A stretch of 64,000 nt of DNA from an uncultured Erysipelotrichaceae bacterium (GCA_944326795.1 CALVFJ010000003.1:1-64000); one strand, 5' to 3'; numbered from the stretch's first letter, positions 9,372 through 20,068 are shown. Numbers and translations: made by a program. Notes: a model not told the origin generated them from the letters alone.

Positions 9372-10298
9372 ATGAAAGTTTATAAAAATATATTGGAAAC
9401 GATCGGTAAGACCCCGATCGTAGCATGCACAGCCATCCAGCAAGAATATCAATTATCAAGTTCGATCTATGCCAAGGTCGAGGCTTTTAATCCCAGCGGC
9501 AGCATCAAAGATCGTGCGGCTAAAAGCATGATCGAAAACGCCCTTGCTCAAGGTAAGATCGATAAGGATACCTTGATCATTGAGCCAACAAGCGGTAATA
9601 CCGGCATTGCTTTAGCTAGTATTGCCGCACGTTTGCAACTGCGGCTGATCATCGTCATGCCTTCATCGATGAGCATCGAAAGACGTAATTTGATCAAGGC
9701 ATATGGCGCTGAAATTGTCTTAAGCGATGGTGCGCAAGGCATGAAAGGAGCGATTGCCATGGCTGAGCAATTAGCCAAAGACAATCCTAATAGCTTTATT
9801 CCTTCACAATTTGCTAATGAAGCAAATCCGAAGATCCATTATTTAACGACCGGACCCGAGATCTATGAGCAGATGGATGGTAAGATCGATTATTTGGTAT
9901 GTGGAGTTGGAACCGGTGGGACCATCAGCGGTACCGGCCGATATCTAAAGGAAAAGGATCCAAATATCAAAGTGATCGCGGTGGAACCTGCAGGTTCGCC
10001 TGTTTTATCTTTGAACAAGGCTGGAGCCCATAAGATCCAAGGGATCGGAGCAGGCTTTGTGCCAAAGACCTTGGATCGCACCATCATCGATAAGATCATC
10101 TGTGTCGATGATGAGCAAGCTTTTGCGACGGCACGTTTATTAGCACACCGCGAAGGGATCTTAGCCGGAATATCTTCAGGGGCAGCGATGATGGCGGCGA
10201 TAAAGATCGCTCAAGAAGTGGAAAAGGCTAATATCGTGGTCATCTTGCCAGATACCGGCGAACGTTATTTGTCTACGCCTTTATTTAATGGAGAATAG
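9372..10298 (+). CDS. cysK: Cysteine synthase (O-acetylserine sulfhydrylase)
   Basis: 308-residue fold type II PLP enzyme that makes cysteine from O-acetylserine and sulfide. The PLP lysine is in [11 protein letters not shown] near residue 46; the substrate loop is EPTSGNTGI and the phosphate-binding loop [10 protein letters not shown]. The length is normal for CysK. It is followed after 5 bases by serine acetyltransferase, so the two steps of cysteine synthesis are made from one transcript and may assemble as the cysteine synthase complex. The ribosome site is AAAGGAG. Confidence 0.93.
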   Translation: MKVYKNILETIGKTPIVACTAIQQEYQLSSSIYAKVEAFNPSGSIKDRAAKSMIENALAQGKIDKDTLIIEPTSGNTGIALASIAARLQLRLIIVMPSSMSIERRNLIKAYGAEIVLSDGAQGMKGAIAMAEQLAKDNPNSFIPSQFANEANPKIHYLTTGPEIYEQMDGKIDYLVCGVGTGGTISGTGRYLKEKDPNIKVIAVEPAGSPVLSLNKAGAHKIQGIGAGFVPKTLDRTIIDKIICVDDEQAFATARLLAHREGILAGISSGAAMMAAIKIAQEVEKANIVVILPDTGERYLSTPLFNGE

Positions 10299-10303
10299 CT
10301 ATC

Positions 10304-11014
10304 ATGAATCATCCATGTTATCAAGAAATCATCACGATCATCAATCAGCTGCGCATCAAGCTATTTCCCGATCATTTTGGCTGCTGCGCTTGTTGGGACA
10401 ATGAAAAGCTAGAAACAAAGCTGGCCGCCCAGGCGGCCTTAGCTTTAAAAGATGAAGAAGCGGCAAATGAAAAGATCGCTATTTTTATAGCCAAGCTTGG
10501 CGATATTCAAACAAGCTTGTGGCATGACGCTAAGGCAGGTTATGACAATGATCCAGCCTGTGAATCGATCGATGAGGTGATCATAGCTTATCCAGGGATG
10601 TTTGCCATCATGATCCATCGTTTGGCACATCAACTATATCTTTTGGATATTCCATTGTTGCCGCGGATGATGAGCGAGTATGCGCATAGCAAGACCGGCA
10701 TCGATATCCATCCAGGGGCCACGATCGGTAATAATTTCTTTATCGATCATGGTACTGGGGTCGTTATTGGTGAGACCTGTATCATCAAAGATAATGTCAA
10801 GATCTACCAAGGCGTTACCCTAGGTGCTATTTCGACCAAAGGCGGTCAAGCCTTGAAAAATGTCAAACGGCATCCTACGATCGAAGATAATGTCACGATC
10901 TACGCTAACGCTACGATCCTAGGCGGTGATACCGTCATTGGTGAAAATAGCGTCATCGGAGGCAATGCTTTTATCTTGCAAAGTGTAAAAGCTAATAGCA
11001 AGGTCCTTAAATAA
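10304..11014 (+). CDS. cysE: Serine O-acetyltransferase
   Basis: 236 residues. An N-terminal helical part is followed by a left-handed beta-helix of hexapeptide repeats, with [20 protein letters not shown] and [19 protein letters not shown], the signature of CysE. It makes O-acetylserine from serine and acetyl-CoA for the adjacent CysK. The C-terminus (KANSKVLK) is short and lacks the terminal isoleucine that CysE tails use to bind CysK in enteric bacteria, so complex formation is uncertain. Confidence 0.92.
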   Translation: MNHPCYQEIITIINQLRIKLFPDHFGCCACWDNEKLETKLAAQAALALKDEEAANEKIAIFIAKLGDIQTSLWHDAKAGYDNDPACESIDEVIIAYPGMFAIMIHRLAHQLYLLDIPLLPRMMSEYAHSKTGIDIHPGATIGNNFFIDHGTGVVIGETCIIKDNVKIYQGVTLGAISTKGGQALKNVKRHPTIEDNVTIYANATILGGDTVIGENSVIGGNAFILQSVKANSKVLK

Positions 11015-11062
11015 CGGTTATTTATATTAGTAATTAAGCATGTTTTATATTAAAATATAAGC

Positions 11063-13222
11063 ATGAAAAGATATCTTTTACAAATTTGGATCGAACATTC
11101 CAATCTCAAATTGGATAAATTATATACATATCTTTACCATGAGCAAGTTGCTAAGGGAGCTAGGGTCATCATTGATTTCAACCATCGCTTGATCATGGGT
11201 TTTTGTGGTGGTTGTGAAGAAACGTTGCTGGATGATGAGCAGCTGCAGGCTAAATATGGTTATAAGTTAAAATATATTGATGAAGTTGTAGATAAGCAAA
11301 CGCTGTTAAATGATGAATTATATGAACTAGCGCAGAAAATGGCTTATGAGACCTTAAGCCCAACCATCAGCTGTTTTCAGACCATGCTGCCTTCTAAGCT
11401 CAAACCAAGTGGAAAAGTAGTTAAGGTAGCTAAGGTGCGTTATGTACGCATCAAAGAAGGTCATGAACAAATGAAGCTAACTACCAAACAATCGCTGGTT
11501 TATCAAGAACTAGCCAAATTAGAGCCAATGCTTTATAGCGAATATCGCTCAAGATTCAAAACGGTTGCTCAAGCCTTGATAAGCAAACAGCTCGTTGAAG
11601 TTTTTGAGGTCGAAAAAACTTATCAGCAGGCATCGCATCCCGTTAAGCCTTTGCATCCATTAAATAAGCAGCAAGCGCAAGCTTATGAAAAGATTATCGC
11701 TTCTAATAAAGAGGTATGCTTGCTGCATGGAGTTACTGGCAGCGGCAAGACGGAAGTTTACCTATCTTTGGCTGCATATTATGCCAAGCTTCAAAAGCAG
11801 GTCATCATTTTGGTGCCAGAAATATCATTGACCGCGATGATGATCAAACGCTGTCAAGATTGTTTTGGTGATGATGTGGCCATTTATCATTCTGGTTTAA
11901 ACGATCAGGAAAAATATGAACAATATCAGCGGGTAAAAAATCATGAAGTAAAGATCGTGGTAGGGACGCGCAGCGCGATCTTCATGCCTTTTGATGATAT
12001 CGGCTTGATCGTCATGGATGAGGAGCATGATCAAAGCTATAAGCAAGATAATGTTCCGTGCTATCATACCAAAGATGTGGCATTATGGCGCATCAAGCAT
12101 CATCATGGAAAGCTGTTGCTTGCGAGTGCGACCCCTAGCTTTGAAAGCTATGCTAGGGCCTTGAAGAATGTTTATGAACTGGTCAGCATGCCTGAGCGCT
12201 ATAATTCTAGCTTGCCGAAGATCGAATTGGTTGATATGCAGCAAGAGAAAAATTATCTTTTGAGCGAACGTTTGAAAAAACAGCTGCAATCGACCTTAGC
12301 GGATGGCAAGCAAGCTATCATTTTATTAAATAGACGCGGATATAGCTATAATCTGCGCTGCAAACAATGCCATGAGCTGTTGATGTGCAGCCATTGCGAT
12401 ATGACCTTGAGCTATCATGCGGACATCAAGGCGATGATGTGTCATAGCTGTTCTCGGATATATCGGATCCCGAAGGTATGTCCGCATTGTCACAGTGGTC
12501 AAGGCTTTGAACATTTAGGCTATGGTACCCAGAAAGTAGAAGAAATATTGAAACAGGCCTTGCCGCAAGCGAAGATCTTGCGAATGGATCGCGACACGAC
12601 CCGTAATAAAAATGCGCATGCTAATATCTTAGAGGCTTTTGCCAACAAGCAGGCTGATATCTTGTTAGGTACCCAAATGATCGCTAAGGGCTTAGATTTC
12701 GCAAATGTAACGCTGGTAGGGATCATCAATGCAGATGAAGGCTTGAAAAGAAGTGATTATCGCAGCGTGGAAACAACCTTTGAATTGTTGGTCCAAGCTA
12801 GCGGACGCAGCGGGCGGGCTAATGAAGGACTAGTCATCATGCAGGCTTTTGATACAGAGCATTATGCTTTGCAAAATGCTATCAAGCATGACTATGTAAA
12901 TTTCTTTTATCATGAGATGCGGTTTCGGCAGCTTGCGCAATATCCGCCATATAGTTATCTGATCGCGATATATGCCTATGGGTTGAATGATCAAAGGGCG
13001 CAAGATACCATCGATCTGCTTGCCTCGCAATTGCTGGGCGAATTTAAGATATTAGGACCAACCAAATTATTAAAGATCAAAGATGAATTTCGTTATCGCT
13101 TGATCATGAAAGGCAAAGATCGCAGCTTGATGATCAAACAGGTAAATAAGGTCATCGCAAATATCAAAGATAGAAAGGGCATGGCCAATGTCAAGGTCGA
13201 CGTTGATCCCATGTATTTATGA
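11063..13222 (+). CDS. priA: Primosomal protein N' (replication restart helicase PriA)
   Basis: 719-residue superfamily 2 helicase that reloads the replisome at stalled forks. Walker A is GVTGSGKTEVY, the DEAD box is MDEEHDQSYKQ, and a paired zinc-binding region from about residue 434 has CKQCHELLMCSHC, CHSC and CPHCHSG. Motif V/VI region GTQMIAKGLDFANVTLVG and QASGRSGRA are present. An N-terminal 3'-DNA-binding domain precedes them. It opens a compact run of overlapping housekeeping genes and overlaps rsmB by 4 bases. Confidence 0.93.
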   Translation: MKRYLLQIWIEHSNLKLDKLYTYLYHEQVAKGARVIIDFNHRLIMGFCGGCEETLLDDEQLQAKYGYKLKYIDEVVDKQTLLNDELYELAQKMAYETLSPTISCFQTMLPSKLKPSGKVVKVAKVRYVRIKEGHEQMKLTTKQSLVYQELAKLEPMLYSEYRSRFKTVAQALISKQLVEVFEVEKTYQQASHPVKPLHPLNKQQAQAYEKIIASNKEVCLLHGVTGSGKTEVYLSLAAYYAKLQKQVIILVPEISLTAMMIKRCQDCFGDDVAIYHSGLNDQEKYEQYQRVKNHEVKIVVGTRSAIFMPFDDIGLIVMDEEHDQSYKQDNVPCYHTKDVALWRIKHHHGKLLLASATPSFESYARALKNVYELVSMPERYNSSLPKIELVDMQQEKNYLLSERLKKQLQSTLADGKQAIILLNRRGYSYNLRCKQCHELLMCSHCDMTLSYHADIKAMMCHSCSRIYRIPKVCPHCHSGQGFEHLGYGTQKVEEILKQALPQAKILRMDRDTTRNKNAHANILEAFANKQADILLGTQMIAKGLDFANVTLVGIINADEGLKRSDYRSVETTFELLVQASGRSGRANEGLVIMQAFDTEHYALQNAIKHDYVNFFYHEMRFRQLAQYPPYSYLIAIYAYGLNDQRAQDTIDLLASQLLGEFKILGPTKLLKIKDEFRYRLIMKGKDRSLMIKQVNKVIANIKDRKGMANVKVDVDPMYL

Positions 13223-14406
13223 TGATGAACGTAAGAGAATGTGCATTTAATTGTTTACAGAAAGTTTTTATCGATGAGGCTTATGCGAACATCGTTTTGC
13301 AGCATGATCTATCAGGATTAAGTCAAAATGATAAGAATCTGGCAACACGTATCGTATATGGTACGATCCAAAACTATCGCTTGCTGCGTTATCAATGGCA
13401 AAAGATGGTCAAAAGATTGCCGGATAAAAAAACTTGTATCCTGATCGATATGAGCGTTTACCAATTGCTGCTGATGGATAAGATCCCAGCCTATGCCATA
13501 ATCAATGAAGCAAATGAATTAGCTAAGCCTCAGCATAAAGGCTTGGTCAATGCTATTTTACATAAGGTTGCCAAACAAGGCTTGATCAAAGCGGGAAGCC
13601 TCGGCATTGATTGTTCTTTAGAAGATTGGCTGGTTAATTTGTTTAAGGCTCATTATCCTGATCATGAAAAGATCATTGCAGCTTTTTTGGTAGAGCCCAT
13701 CGTATATGGAAGGATCAATAGTTTAAAATGTTCAGCCCTGCCTTATGAGTTTATCGATGAAACCTGTTTTATCGGCGATCATCGCTTGATCAATGATCCA
13801 GCCTTTAAAGATGGTATGTATATCATCCAAGATCGAGCCAGTCAACAGATCAGCAAGCAGCTAGATCTTGAAGAAGGCTTGATGGTATTGGATCTTTGCA
13901 GCGCACCTGGTACTAAGGCTTTTGATATGGCAATGCACATGCACGATAAAGGCAAGATCATCGCTTGTGATGTCTATGAGCAGCGCGTCAAGCTGATCGA
14001 AGAGCGTTTAGATGCTTTAGGGATCACCTGTATCAAGCCACAAGTAAATGATGCAACGGTGCTAAATCCTGCATTTGTTGAACAATTTGATAGGGTACTG
14101 GTCGATGCGCCATGTTCTGGGCTAGGGGTTTTAAGGCGTAAAGCAGATATCAAGCTAAAGATCAAGCCTGAAAATTTAGATGAGATCGTCAAGCTGCAAA
14201 AGCTGATATTGGCCAATGCTGCACATTATGTAAAGCGTGATGGCATCTTGGTCTACAGTACTTGCACCTTGAATAGAAAAGAAAATGAAAAACAGATCGC
14301 TGCTTTTTTGCAAGAGCATCCTAATTTTTCATTGATCCATGATGAAATAATCAAGCCGTATGGCAATGATGGTTTTTATCATGCAAAACTAGTTAGAAAG
14401 GTATAA
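13219..14406 (+). CDS. rsmB: 16S rRNA (cytosine967-C5)-methyltransferase
   Basis: 395 residues: an N-terminal NusB-like RNA-binding domain (about 1-130) and a SAM-dependent RsmB/Sun catalytic domain. The SAM-binding stretch is VLDLCSAPGTKAFDMA; catalytic cysteines are in VDAPCSGLGVLRRK and VYSTCTLNRKENE. Three tandem ATGs make the exact start ambiguous by two codons. It overlaps priA by 4 bases and sits in the priA-rsmB-rlmN-prpC-prkC-rsgA order common in Bacillota. Confidence 0.93.
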   Translation: MMMNVRECAFNCLQKVFIDEAYANIVLQHDLSGLSQNDKNLATRIVYGTIQNYRLLRYQWQKMVKRLPDKKTCILIDMSVYQLLLMDKIPAYAIINEANELAKPQHKGLVNAILHKVAKQGLIKAGSLGIDCSLEDWLVNLFKAHYPDHEKIIAAFLVEPIVYGRINSLKCSALPYEFIDETCFIGDHRLINDPAFKDGMYIIQDRASQQISKQLDLEEGLMVLDLCSAPGTKAFDMAMHMHDKGKIIACDVYEQRVKLIEERLDALGITCIKPQVNDATVLNPAFVEQFDRVLVDAPCSGLGVLRRKADIKLKIKPENLDEIVKLQKLILANAAHYVKRDGILVYSTCTLNRKENEKQIAAFLQEHPNFSLIHDEIIKPYGNDGFYHAKLVRKV

Positions 14407-14434
14407 TTGTGCTACAATATCATATGGTGAAAAA

Positions 14435-15472
14435 ATGAAGACAATATATGATTATCCTTATGAAGATCTGATCGACCTTTTTGCCACGATGGGGTATAAA
14501 AAATACCGGGCCGATCAAATATTTAAATGGTTATATCGCAAAAGAGCGATAGATTTTGCTTTGATGAGCGATATCTCAAAAGAAATGATCGCAAAGCTTG
14601 AAGAAAACTTTTATATCATGCCGGTAGAATTGGTAACCAAGCAGGTTGCTAAAGATAAAACAGCTAAATATCTTTTTAAATTACATGATGGAGCTTTGGT
14701 CGAAGCGGTGCTGATGCATTTTGATTTTGGGCATAGCGTGTGTGTTTCCAGTCAAGTTGGCTGCAATATGGGCTGCAAGTTTTGCGCGTCGGGCTTATTG
14801 AAAAAACAACGCGATCTTACCAGTGGCGAGATCGTAGGGCAGATCATGTATATCCAAAAAGAAATGGATGAAGAGGATGAGCGCATCAATAATGTCGTGA
14901 TCATGGGGTGCGGAGAACCATTTGATAATTATGACGAAGTAATGAAATTTTGTAAGACCGTAAATCATGATCTAGGCTTAGCCATCGGTGCCAGACATTT
15001 AACGATCTCAACCTGTGGGTTGGCAGATAAGATCAAACGCTTTGCTAATGAACAGGTCCAATATAACTTAGCGATATCGCTGCATGCGCCTAATGATGAA
15101 CTGCGCGATCAGCTGATGCCAGTTAATCATGCATATAAGATCGCTGAATTGATGGAAGCTTTAAGGTATTACAGCAGTTTGAACAATCGAAAGATCACTT
15201 TCGAATATATCTTGTTAAAAGGGGTCAATGACAGTGATGAATGCGCTAGACAGCTTGCTAAGCTATTAAAGGGCATGAATGCCTACGTTAATTTGATTCC
15301 TTATAATCAGGTCGATGAACACGGCTTCAAGGGCTGTGATGATAAAACGATCCTTCATTTTTATGATATCATCATGAAAAATGGGGTCAAAGCGACCATC
15401 AGACAGAAGCATGGCGATGATATCGATGCGGCATGCGGACAGCTGCGTGCAAAAAAAGAGGCTGAAAAATGA
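14435..15472 (+). CDS. rlmN: Dual-specificity 23S rRNA / tRNA adenine-C2 methyltransferase
   Basis: 345-residue radical SAM enzyme that methylates A2503 of 23S rRNA and A37 of tRNAs. The CX3CX2C cluster motif is CNMGCKFCASG. The methyl-carrying C-terminal cysteine appears in DIDAACGQLR, and the partner cysteine in ISTCGLADKI. Its stop overlaps prpC by 4 bases. Confidence 0.94.
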   Translation: MKTIYDYPYEDLIDLFATMGYKKYRADQIFKWLYRKRAIDFALMSDISKEMIAKLEENFYIMPVELVTKQVAKDKTAKYLFKLHDGALVEAVLMHFDFGHSVCVSSQVGCNMGCKFCASGLLKKQRDLTSGEIVGQIMYIQKEMDEEDERINNVVIMGCGEPFDNYDEVMKFCKTVNHDLGLAIGARHLTISTCGLADKIKRFANEQVQYNLAISLHAPNDELRDQLMPVNHAYKIAELMEALRYYSSLNNRKITFEYILLKGVNDSDECARQLAKLLKGMNAYVNLIPYNQVDEHGFKGCDDKTILHFYDIIMKNGVKATIRQKHGDDIDAACGQLRAKKEAEK

Positions 15473-16215
15473 AATATTTTGGCGTAAGCGATCGAGGATT
15501 AGTTCGCAATATCAATCAGGATAGTTACAGCATCATCACTAGTGAAGACGGTGATGTTTTCGCTATGGTCTGCGATGGTATCGGCGGCGCTAAGGCTGGC
15601 GATATCGCTTCACGCATGGTCGTAGATTATTTCTCTAAGCATTTTAGCGAACATACCGGTTTCATGGATCTTGATGATGCGATGAGCTGGCTGCGCTTGA
15701 ATATTACAAAGATCAATATGCAGATCTATAATCTTGCCGCTGCAAATGAAAATTTTAAAGGTATGGGCACGACCTTGACGGGCATCTTATTTACCCGGGT
15801 CGGTCGTTTGATCGTCAATATCGGTGATAGCAGGGTCTATGGCTTGAATTATGAAGATGAATTTAAACAGTTAACAGAAGATCATTCTTTGGTCAATGAT
15901 ATGTTAAAGCACAATGAAATAACTTTGGAGGAAGCTAAAAATCATCCTAAGCGCAATGTTTTGACCAATGCGATCGGAGTATGGTCAAGCGTAAAGATCG
16001 ATATTACCCCATATCAATTGCCGATCAAAAGCTTCTTGATCTGTTCAGATGGCTTGCATGGCTATGTTGACAAGAATAAGATTGCCCAAACTATCGTCGA
16101 TGATGATGTAGCGGCATCGATGAAGATCAGAAAATTGTTGAATCTTGCTTTAAAAGCGGGAGGATATGATAATATAACGATCATACTTATTGAATTAGAG
16201 AAAGGTGATAACTAA
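15469..16215 (+). CDS. prpC: PP2C-type Ser/Thr protein phosphatase
   Basis: 248 residues with the PP2C metal-binding motifs: GLVRNINQDSY, VCDGIGGAKAGDIAS, GTTLTGILF, NIGDSRVYG and a final GGYDNITIILI. It removes phosphate from PrkC and its substrates. The stop of this gene and the start of the kinase overlap by one base, the usual phosphatase-kinase coupling in Gram-positives. Confidence 0.92.
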   Translation: MKYFGVSDRGLVRNINQDSYSIITSEDGDVFAMVCDGIGGAKAGDIASRMVVDYFSKHFSEHTGFMDLDDAMSWLRLNITKINMQIYNLAAANENFKGMGTTLTGILFTRVGRLIVNIGDSRVYGLNYEDEFKQLTEDHSLVNDMLKHNEITLEEAKNHPKRNVLTNAIGVWSSVKIDITPYQLPIKSFLICSDGLHGYVDKNKIAQTIVDDDVAASMKIRKLLNLALKAGGYDNITIILIELEKGDN

Positions 16216-17924
16216 TGACAAGAAGAAATAATAATATGATAGCGAATCGTTATCTGGCGACCCATCATATTGGTCAAGGCGGCATGGCTGATGTTTTTCT
16301 TGCGCATGATACGATCCTAAATCGCGAGGTTGCCGTCAAGATCTTAAGAGGTGAACTTAGCAATGATCCAGTAGCATTATTGCGTTTTCAGCAGGAAGCT
16401 CAAGCCAGCACGGCCTTGAGCCATCCTAATATCGTTGATATCTATGATGTCGGAGAAGATCGCGGTCATCATTTCATCGTCATGGAATATGTGCGTGGAA
16501 CGACCTTGAAGAATTTGATCAAAAGGCGCGGTGCCTTGCTGAAAGAAGAAGCTCAAGACATCATGAAACAGATCACTTCAGCGATCGTAGAAGCCCATAA
16601 GCGAGGCATCATCCACCGTGATATCAAACCGCAAAATATCTTGGTCAAGGCGGATGGAACCATCAAGGTCGTGGACTTCGGTATTGCACTGGCCCAAAAT
16701 TCTTTGCAATTGACGCAAAAGGATTCGGTCATGGGCAGCGTGCATTATCTGGCACCTGAATTAGCTAGAGGTGAACAAGCCAGTGCCCAAAGCGATATCT
16801 ATGCCTTAGGCATCGTCTTTTTTGAATTGCTAAGTGGCGATGTGCCATTTAAAGGCGAACAAGCCGTTGAGATCGCTTTAAAACATATGCGGGAGCCGAT
16901 ACCAGATATTCGCACGATCAATCCTGATATCCCACAATCCATGAGCAATATCATCCTAAAAGCTTGTGCGAAAAATAAAAATAACCGTTATCGCAGCGCT
17001 CAAGAAATGCTAGATGACATTACGACCTGCCTAAGCCCTAAACGTATCAATGAGCGTCCACCGCTTTTTGATTATGAAGAACATACAGGCAAGACCAGGA
17101 TGATTAAGAAAGTAGATCAAAAAACCGGAGAGGTCAAGGAAATACCTGCACCTAAACGTCCGGTAAAAAAGAAAAAAAAGATCGATTGGTTAGCGATCAT
17201 CGTGATCTTATTGTCGATGCTATCGCTAGCGGGAATTTATTTTGCCTTGAGCTTGACCGGGGCCTTTAAACCTGCCGCTTCATTGGAAACGGTACCTGAT
17301 CTGATCGGCGAAACCGTTACTAGTGCCAAAGAATTATGCCAGGATAATAATCTACAGCTAGACACCGGCAATATCGTATATGAACTGACCGATGAAGTTG
17401 AAAAAGGCATAATTTTTGAGGTTGAGCCAAGCAGCGGAACCGAGGTTGCCAAAGGCACTAAGATCCAGGTCAAGGTGTCTAGTGGTATCGGGGTTTATTT
17501 GGATAATTATGTAGGCATGAATATCAACGATGCTAAAAAACAATTGGCTAATTATCCTAATATGCATGTGCTGACCAGTGAGGAAGCCTCGGATACATAT
17601 GATCCTGGAGTTGTCATCCGCCAAGAATTGATGGATCCAGGCACAAGGTTTAATCCTAATACCAATACGGAAATTCGCTTGGTCTATGCTAGCTATCCTA
17701 GCGTGATCATCCCAACGGAGATCGAAGGCATGAACATCGATGAAGCAAGGACGCTTTTAGAAGGAATGGGATTGCAGGTCGTGCTAAGCAATCTTGATAC
17801 TAGCCAGCTTACCCAAGAAGAGATCGACAACTTAAGCACTGGAATCGTGATCAAGTCAAATCCTGAGATTGGCCAGTCATATGTTCAAACCGATTCTTCC
17901 TATGTAACGCTTTATTATTATTGA
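16215..17924 (+). CDS. prkC: PASTA-domain Ser/Thr protein kinase
   Basis: 569 residues. The cytosolic kinase (about 10-270) shows GQGGMADVFLA, VAVKIL, IIHRDIKPQN and VDFGIA. A basic linker leads to one membrane helix near residues 325-345, followed by three extracellular PASTA repeats that bind peptidoglycan fragments. It couples cell-wall state to growth and division. The start at 16215 is translationally coupled to prpC; MIANRY at codon 8 is an alternative start that resembles the family N-terminus better. Confidence 0.92.
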   Translation: MTRRNNNMIANRYLATHHIGQGGMADVFLAHDTILNREVAVKILRGELSNDPVALLRFQQEAQASTALSHPNIVDIYDVGEDRGHHFIVMEYVRGTTLKNLIKRRGALLKEEAQDIMKQITSAIVEAHKRGIIHRDIKPQNILVKADGTIKVVDFGIALAQNSLQLTQKDSVMGSVHYLAPELARGEQASAQSDIYALGIVFFELLSGDVPFKGEQAVEIALKHMREPIPDIRTINPDIPQSMSNIILKACAKNKNNRYRSAQEMLDDITTCLSPKRINERPPLFDYEEHTGKTRMIKKVDQKTGEVKEIPAPKRPVKKKKKIDWLAIIVILLSMLSLAGIYFALSLTGAFKPAASLETVPDLIGETVTSAKELCQDNNLQLDTGNIVYELTDEVEKGIIFEVEPSSGTEVAKGTKIQVKVSSGIGVYLDNYVGMNINDAKKQLANYPNMHVLTSEEASDTYDPGVVIRQELMDPGTRFNPNTNTEIRLVYASYPSVIIPTEIEGMNIDEARTLLEGMGLQVVLSNLDTSQLTQEEIDNLSTGIVIKSNPEIGQSYVQTDSSYVTLYYY

Positions 17925-17936
17925 TCGAGGTAAACG

Positions 17937-18788
17937 ATGAGAGGAAAAATAATTAAGATCATTTCTAATCAATATACTGTCAAAGATGATAAAGATCAGA
18001 TTTATCAATGCATAGCCATGGGCAAGGTGCGCTTGCAGATGACGCCTTTTGTTGGCGATGAGGTAGAATTTAGCTGCTACGAAGATAAATATGCGATCGA
18101 AAAGATCTTAGAACGAAAAAATTTTTTGATCCGTCCAGCTGTAGCTAATATCGATCAGCTTATCATCGTGATGAGCGCTAAGGATCCGGATTTTAGCGAA
18201 ACGTTGGTCGATCGCATCTCCTTTTTGGCAACTTATGCTAAGATCAAGTGTGTTTTATGCATTACCAAGACGGATCTGGTTGATGATATATCGAGCATCA
18301 CTGAAAAATATCAAAGGATCATGGAAGTAGTAACCTGTGATAAATTCCATGTCGAAGACGCTTTAAAGCAATTGATTGCGCATAAGATCAGCGTTTTGAC
18401 CGGGCAAAGCGGGGTTGGCAAATCAACCTTACTGAATACCATCAATCCTGAATTTAAATTGATGACCCAAGAGATCAGCAAAGCTTTGAATCGCGGCAAG
18501 CATACGACCAGACATTGTGAACTGCATCAAGTAGCTGATGGTTGGGTATGTGATACTCCAGGCTTTAGCTCATTGGATTTTTCCCACATGGAAGCGCATG
18601 AACTAGCGCAAAGCGTGATCGAGTTTGTTCCTTATCTTGGCCTGTGCAAATTTAATGATTGCTTGCATGTCAATGAACCAGGATGTAAGATCAAAGAATT
18701 GGTAGCTAACGGTAAGATCGCTCAAAGCCGTTATGAAAATTATCTGAGCGTTTTAAAGATGATTCAAGAGAGGAAGGTAAAATATTAA
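17937..18788 (+). CDS. rsgA: Ribosome small-subunit GTPase RsgA
   Basis: 283-residue circularly permuted GTPase for late 30S maturation. It has an N-terminal OB fold, then G4 TKTDLV before G1 GQSGVGKSTLLN, G3 DTPGFSS, and a C-terminal zinc knuckle CKFNDCLHVNEPGC. The motif order confirms the permutation. It shares one base with rpe. Confidence 0.94.
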   Translation: MRGKIIKIISNQYTVKDDKDQIYQCIAMGKVRLQMTPFVGDEVEFSCYEDKYAIEKILERKNFLIRPAVANIDQLIIVMSAKDPDFSETLVDRISFLATYAKIKCVLCITKTDLVDDISSITEKYQRIMEVVTCDKFHVEDALKQLIAHKISVLTGQSGVGKSTLLNTINPEFKLMTQEISKALNRGKHTTRHCELHQVADGWVCDTPGFSSLDFSHMEAHELAQSVIEFVPYLGLCKFNDCLHVNEPGCKIKELVANGKIAQSRYENYLSVLKMIQERKVKY

Positions 18789-19429
18789 TGATCATATCAC
18801 CATCAGTATTGTCATTAGACTATCGTGACACCAAGCAGCAGCTTGCTGTTTTGAGCCAAAGCAAGGCGCAGTGGCTACATTTTGATGTGATGGATGGCCA
18901 TTTTGTTCCCAATCTATCATTTGGTCCGGACATCTTGAAAGCTTTTAAGAAAAGCTGTGATCTATTCATGGATGTGCATATCATGGTATCCGATCCTGAA
19001 TATTACAGTGAAGTTTTTATCAAAGCGGGAGCAGATCTTTTGACCTTTCATTATGAAGCGATCGATCCTAACAAGATCGAGAAGCTGGTGACAAAGATCC
19101 ATAGCCTAAATGCTAAAGCAGGCATTGCGATCAAACCTAAAACGTCCCTAGATGTCCTAAAACCTTATCTGCATTTATTTGATTTGGTGTTAGTAATGAG
19201 TGTAGAACCTGGTTTTGGCGGTCAATCTTTCGATGAAACGGCCTTGGCAAAGATCGCGGCATTGCGAGAGCTAAAACTAGCTAATGGTTATGATTATTTG
19301 ATCGAGGTTGATGGCGGCATCAATGAAAAGACCGGAGCGCAATGCAAAGAGCATGGGGTGGATGTCTTGGTCGCTGGCAGCTATGTATTTAAAAATGATA
19401 TCATCAAGGCGGTAGAATCCTTATGCTAA
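18788..19429 (+). CDS. rpe: Ribulose-phosphate 3-epimerase
   Basis: 213-residue TIM barrel of the pentose phosphate pathway. Family motifs LHFDVMDGHFVPNLSFGP, MDVHIMV, VMSVEPGFGGQSF and EVDGGIN are intact, including metal-binding His and Asp residues. It overlaps rsgA by one base and thiN by 7 bases. Confidence 0.95.
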   Translation: MIISPSVLSLDYRDTKQQLAVLSQSKAQWLHFDVMDGHFVPNLSFGPDILKAFKKSCDLFMDVHIMVSDPEYYSEVFIKAGADLLTFHYEAIDPNKIEKLVTKIHSLNAKAGIAIKPKTSLDVLKPYLHLFDLVLVMSVEPGFGGQSFDETALAKIAALRELKLANGYDYLIEVDGGINEKTGAQCKEHGVDVLVAGSYVFKNDIIKAVESLC

Positions 19430-20034
19430 GGCCATGCATGCTGGTTTGTCCCTTAGCAAGGTCGATCCCGGATATCAAATGTGATTATTTTGGCATCGAT
19501 GCTGGGGCATATGCCTTGGCTTCGCACAAGATCATGATGGAAAGATCCATCGGAGATTTTGATTCTTTGGGTGCGGATAAATATCAGCTTATCGATAAAT
19601 ATAGCATCAAGATGATCAAGCTAAATCCGATCAAAGATAAAAGCGATCTGGAAGAAGGGGTGGATCTGGCCATCCAGCTAGGCTATGATAAGCTATATAT
19701 CGTAGGAGCCAGCGGAGGCAGGCTTGATCATCAGTATGCCAATTTTCAACTATTGAAAAATACCGCAAAAGCGAAGATGATCTTTTTGGATGAAAAGAAT
19801 CGGATCGAGCTTTTGACCAAAGGAAGCTATGATATTGCTAAAAGCGTATATAAGTATTTCAGCATCTTTGCTGTTGATGATAGCGTCGTTACGCTTGAAG
19901 GTTTTAAATATCCATTGAAATATCAGCCTTTGACAACCAAGGATATCTATACCTTATCTAATGAAATAATAGGCGATATGGGCAAGCTTACCGTTCATCA
20001 AGGACGTATCATCGTCATTCAAGCAAACGATTGA
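19423..20034 (+). CDS. thiN: Thiamine pyrophosphokinase
   Basis: 203 residues. GIDAGAYAL, IGDFDSL, DKSDLEEGV and VGASGGRLDHQYAN match the thiamine-binding and catalytic regions of TPK. It makes thiamine diphosphate from thiamine and ATP. This is the last gene of the rsgA-rpe-thiN run and is followed by a terminator. The N-terminus is slightly short for the family. Confidence 0.9.
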   Translation: MLRPCMLVCPLARSIPDIKCDYFGIDAGAYALASHKIMMERSIGDFDSLGADKYQLIDKYSIKMIKLNPIKDKSDLEEGVDLAIQLGYDKLYIVGASGGRLDHQYANFQLLKNTAKAKMIFLDEKNRIELLTKGSYDIAKSVYKYFSIFAVDDSVVTLEGFKYPLKYQPLTTKDIYTLSNEIIGDMGKLTVHQGRIIVIQAND

Positions 20035-20058
20035 TCTTCAAAATGAAGATCTTTTTTT
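20033..20058 (+). terminator. Intrinsic terminator after thiN
   Basis: GATCTTCA / TGAAGATC with a 3-base loop, then seven T. It begins at the thiN stop. Confidence 0.8.
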
Positions 20059-20068
20059 GGCAGAACAT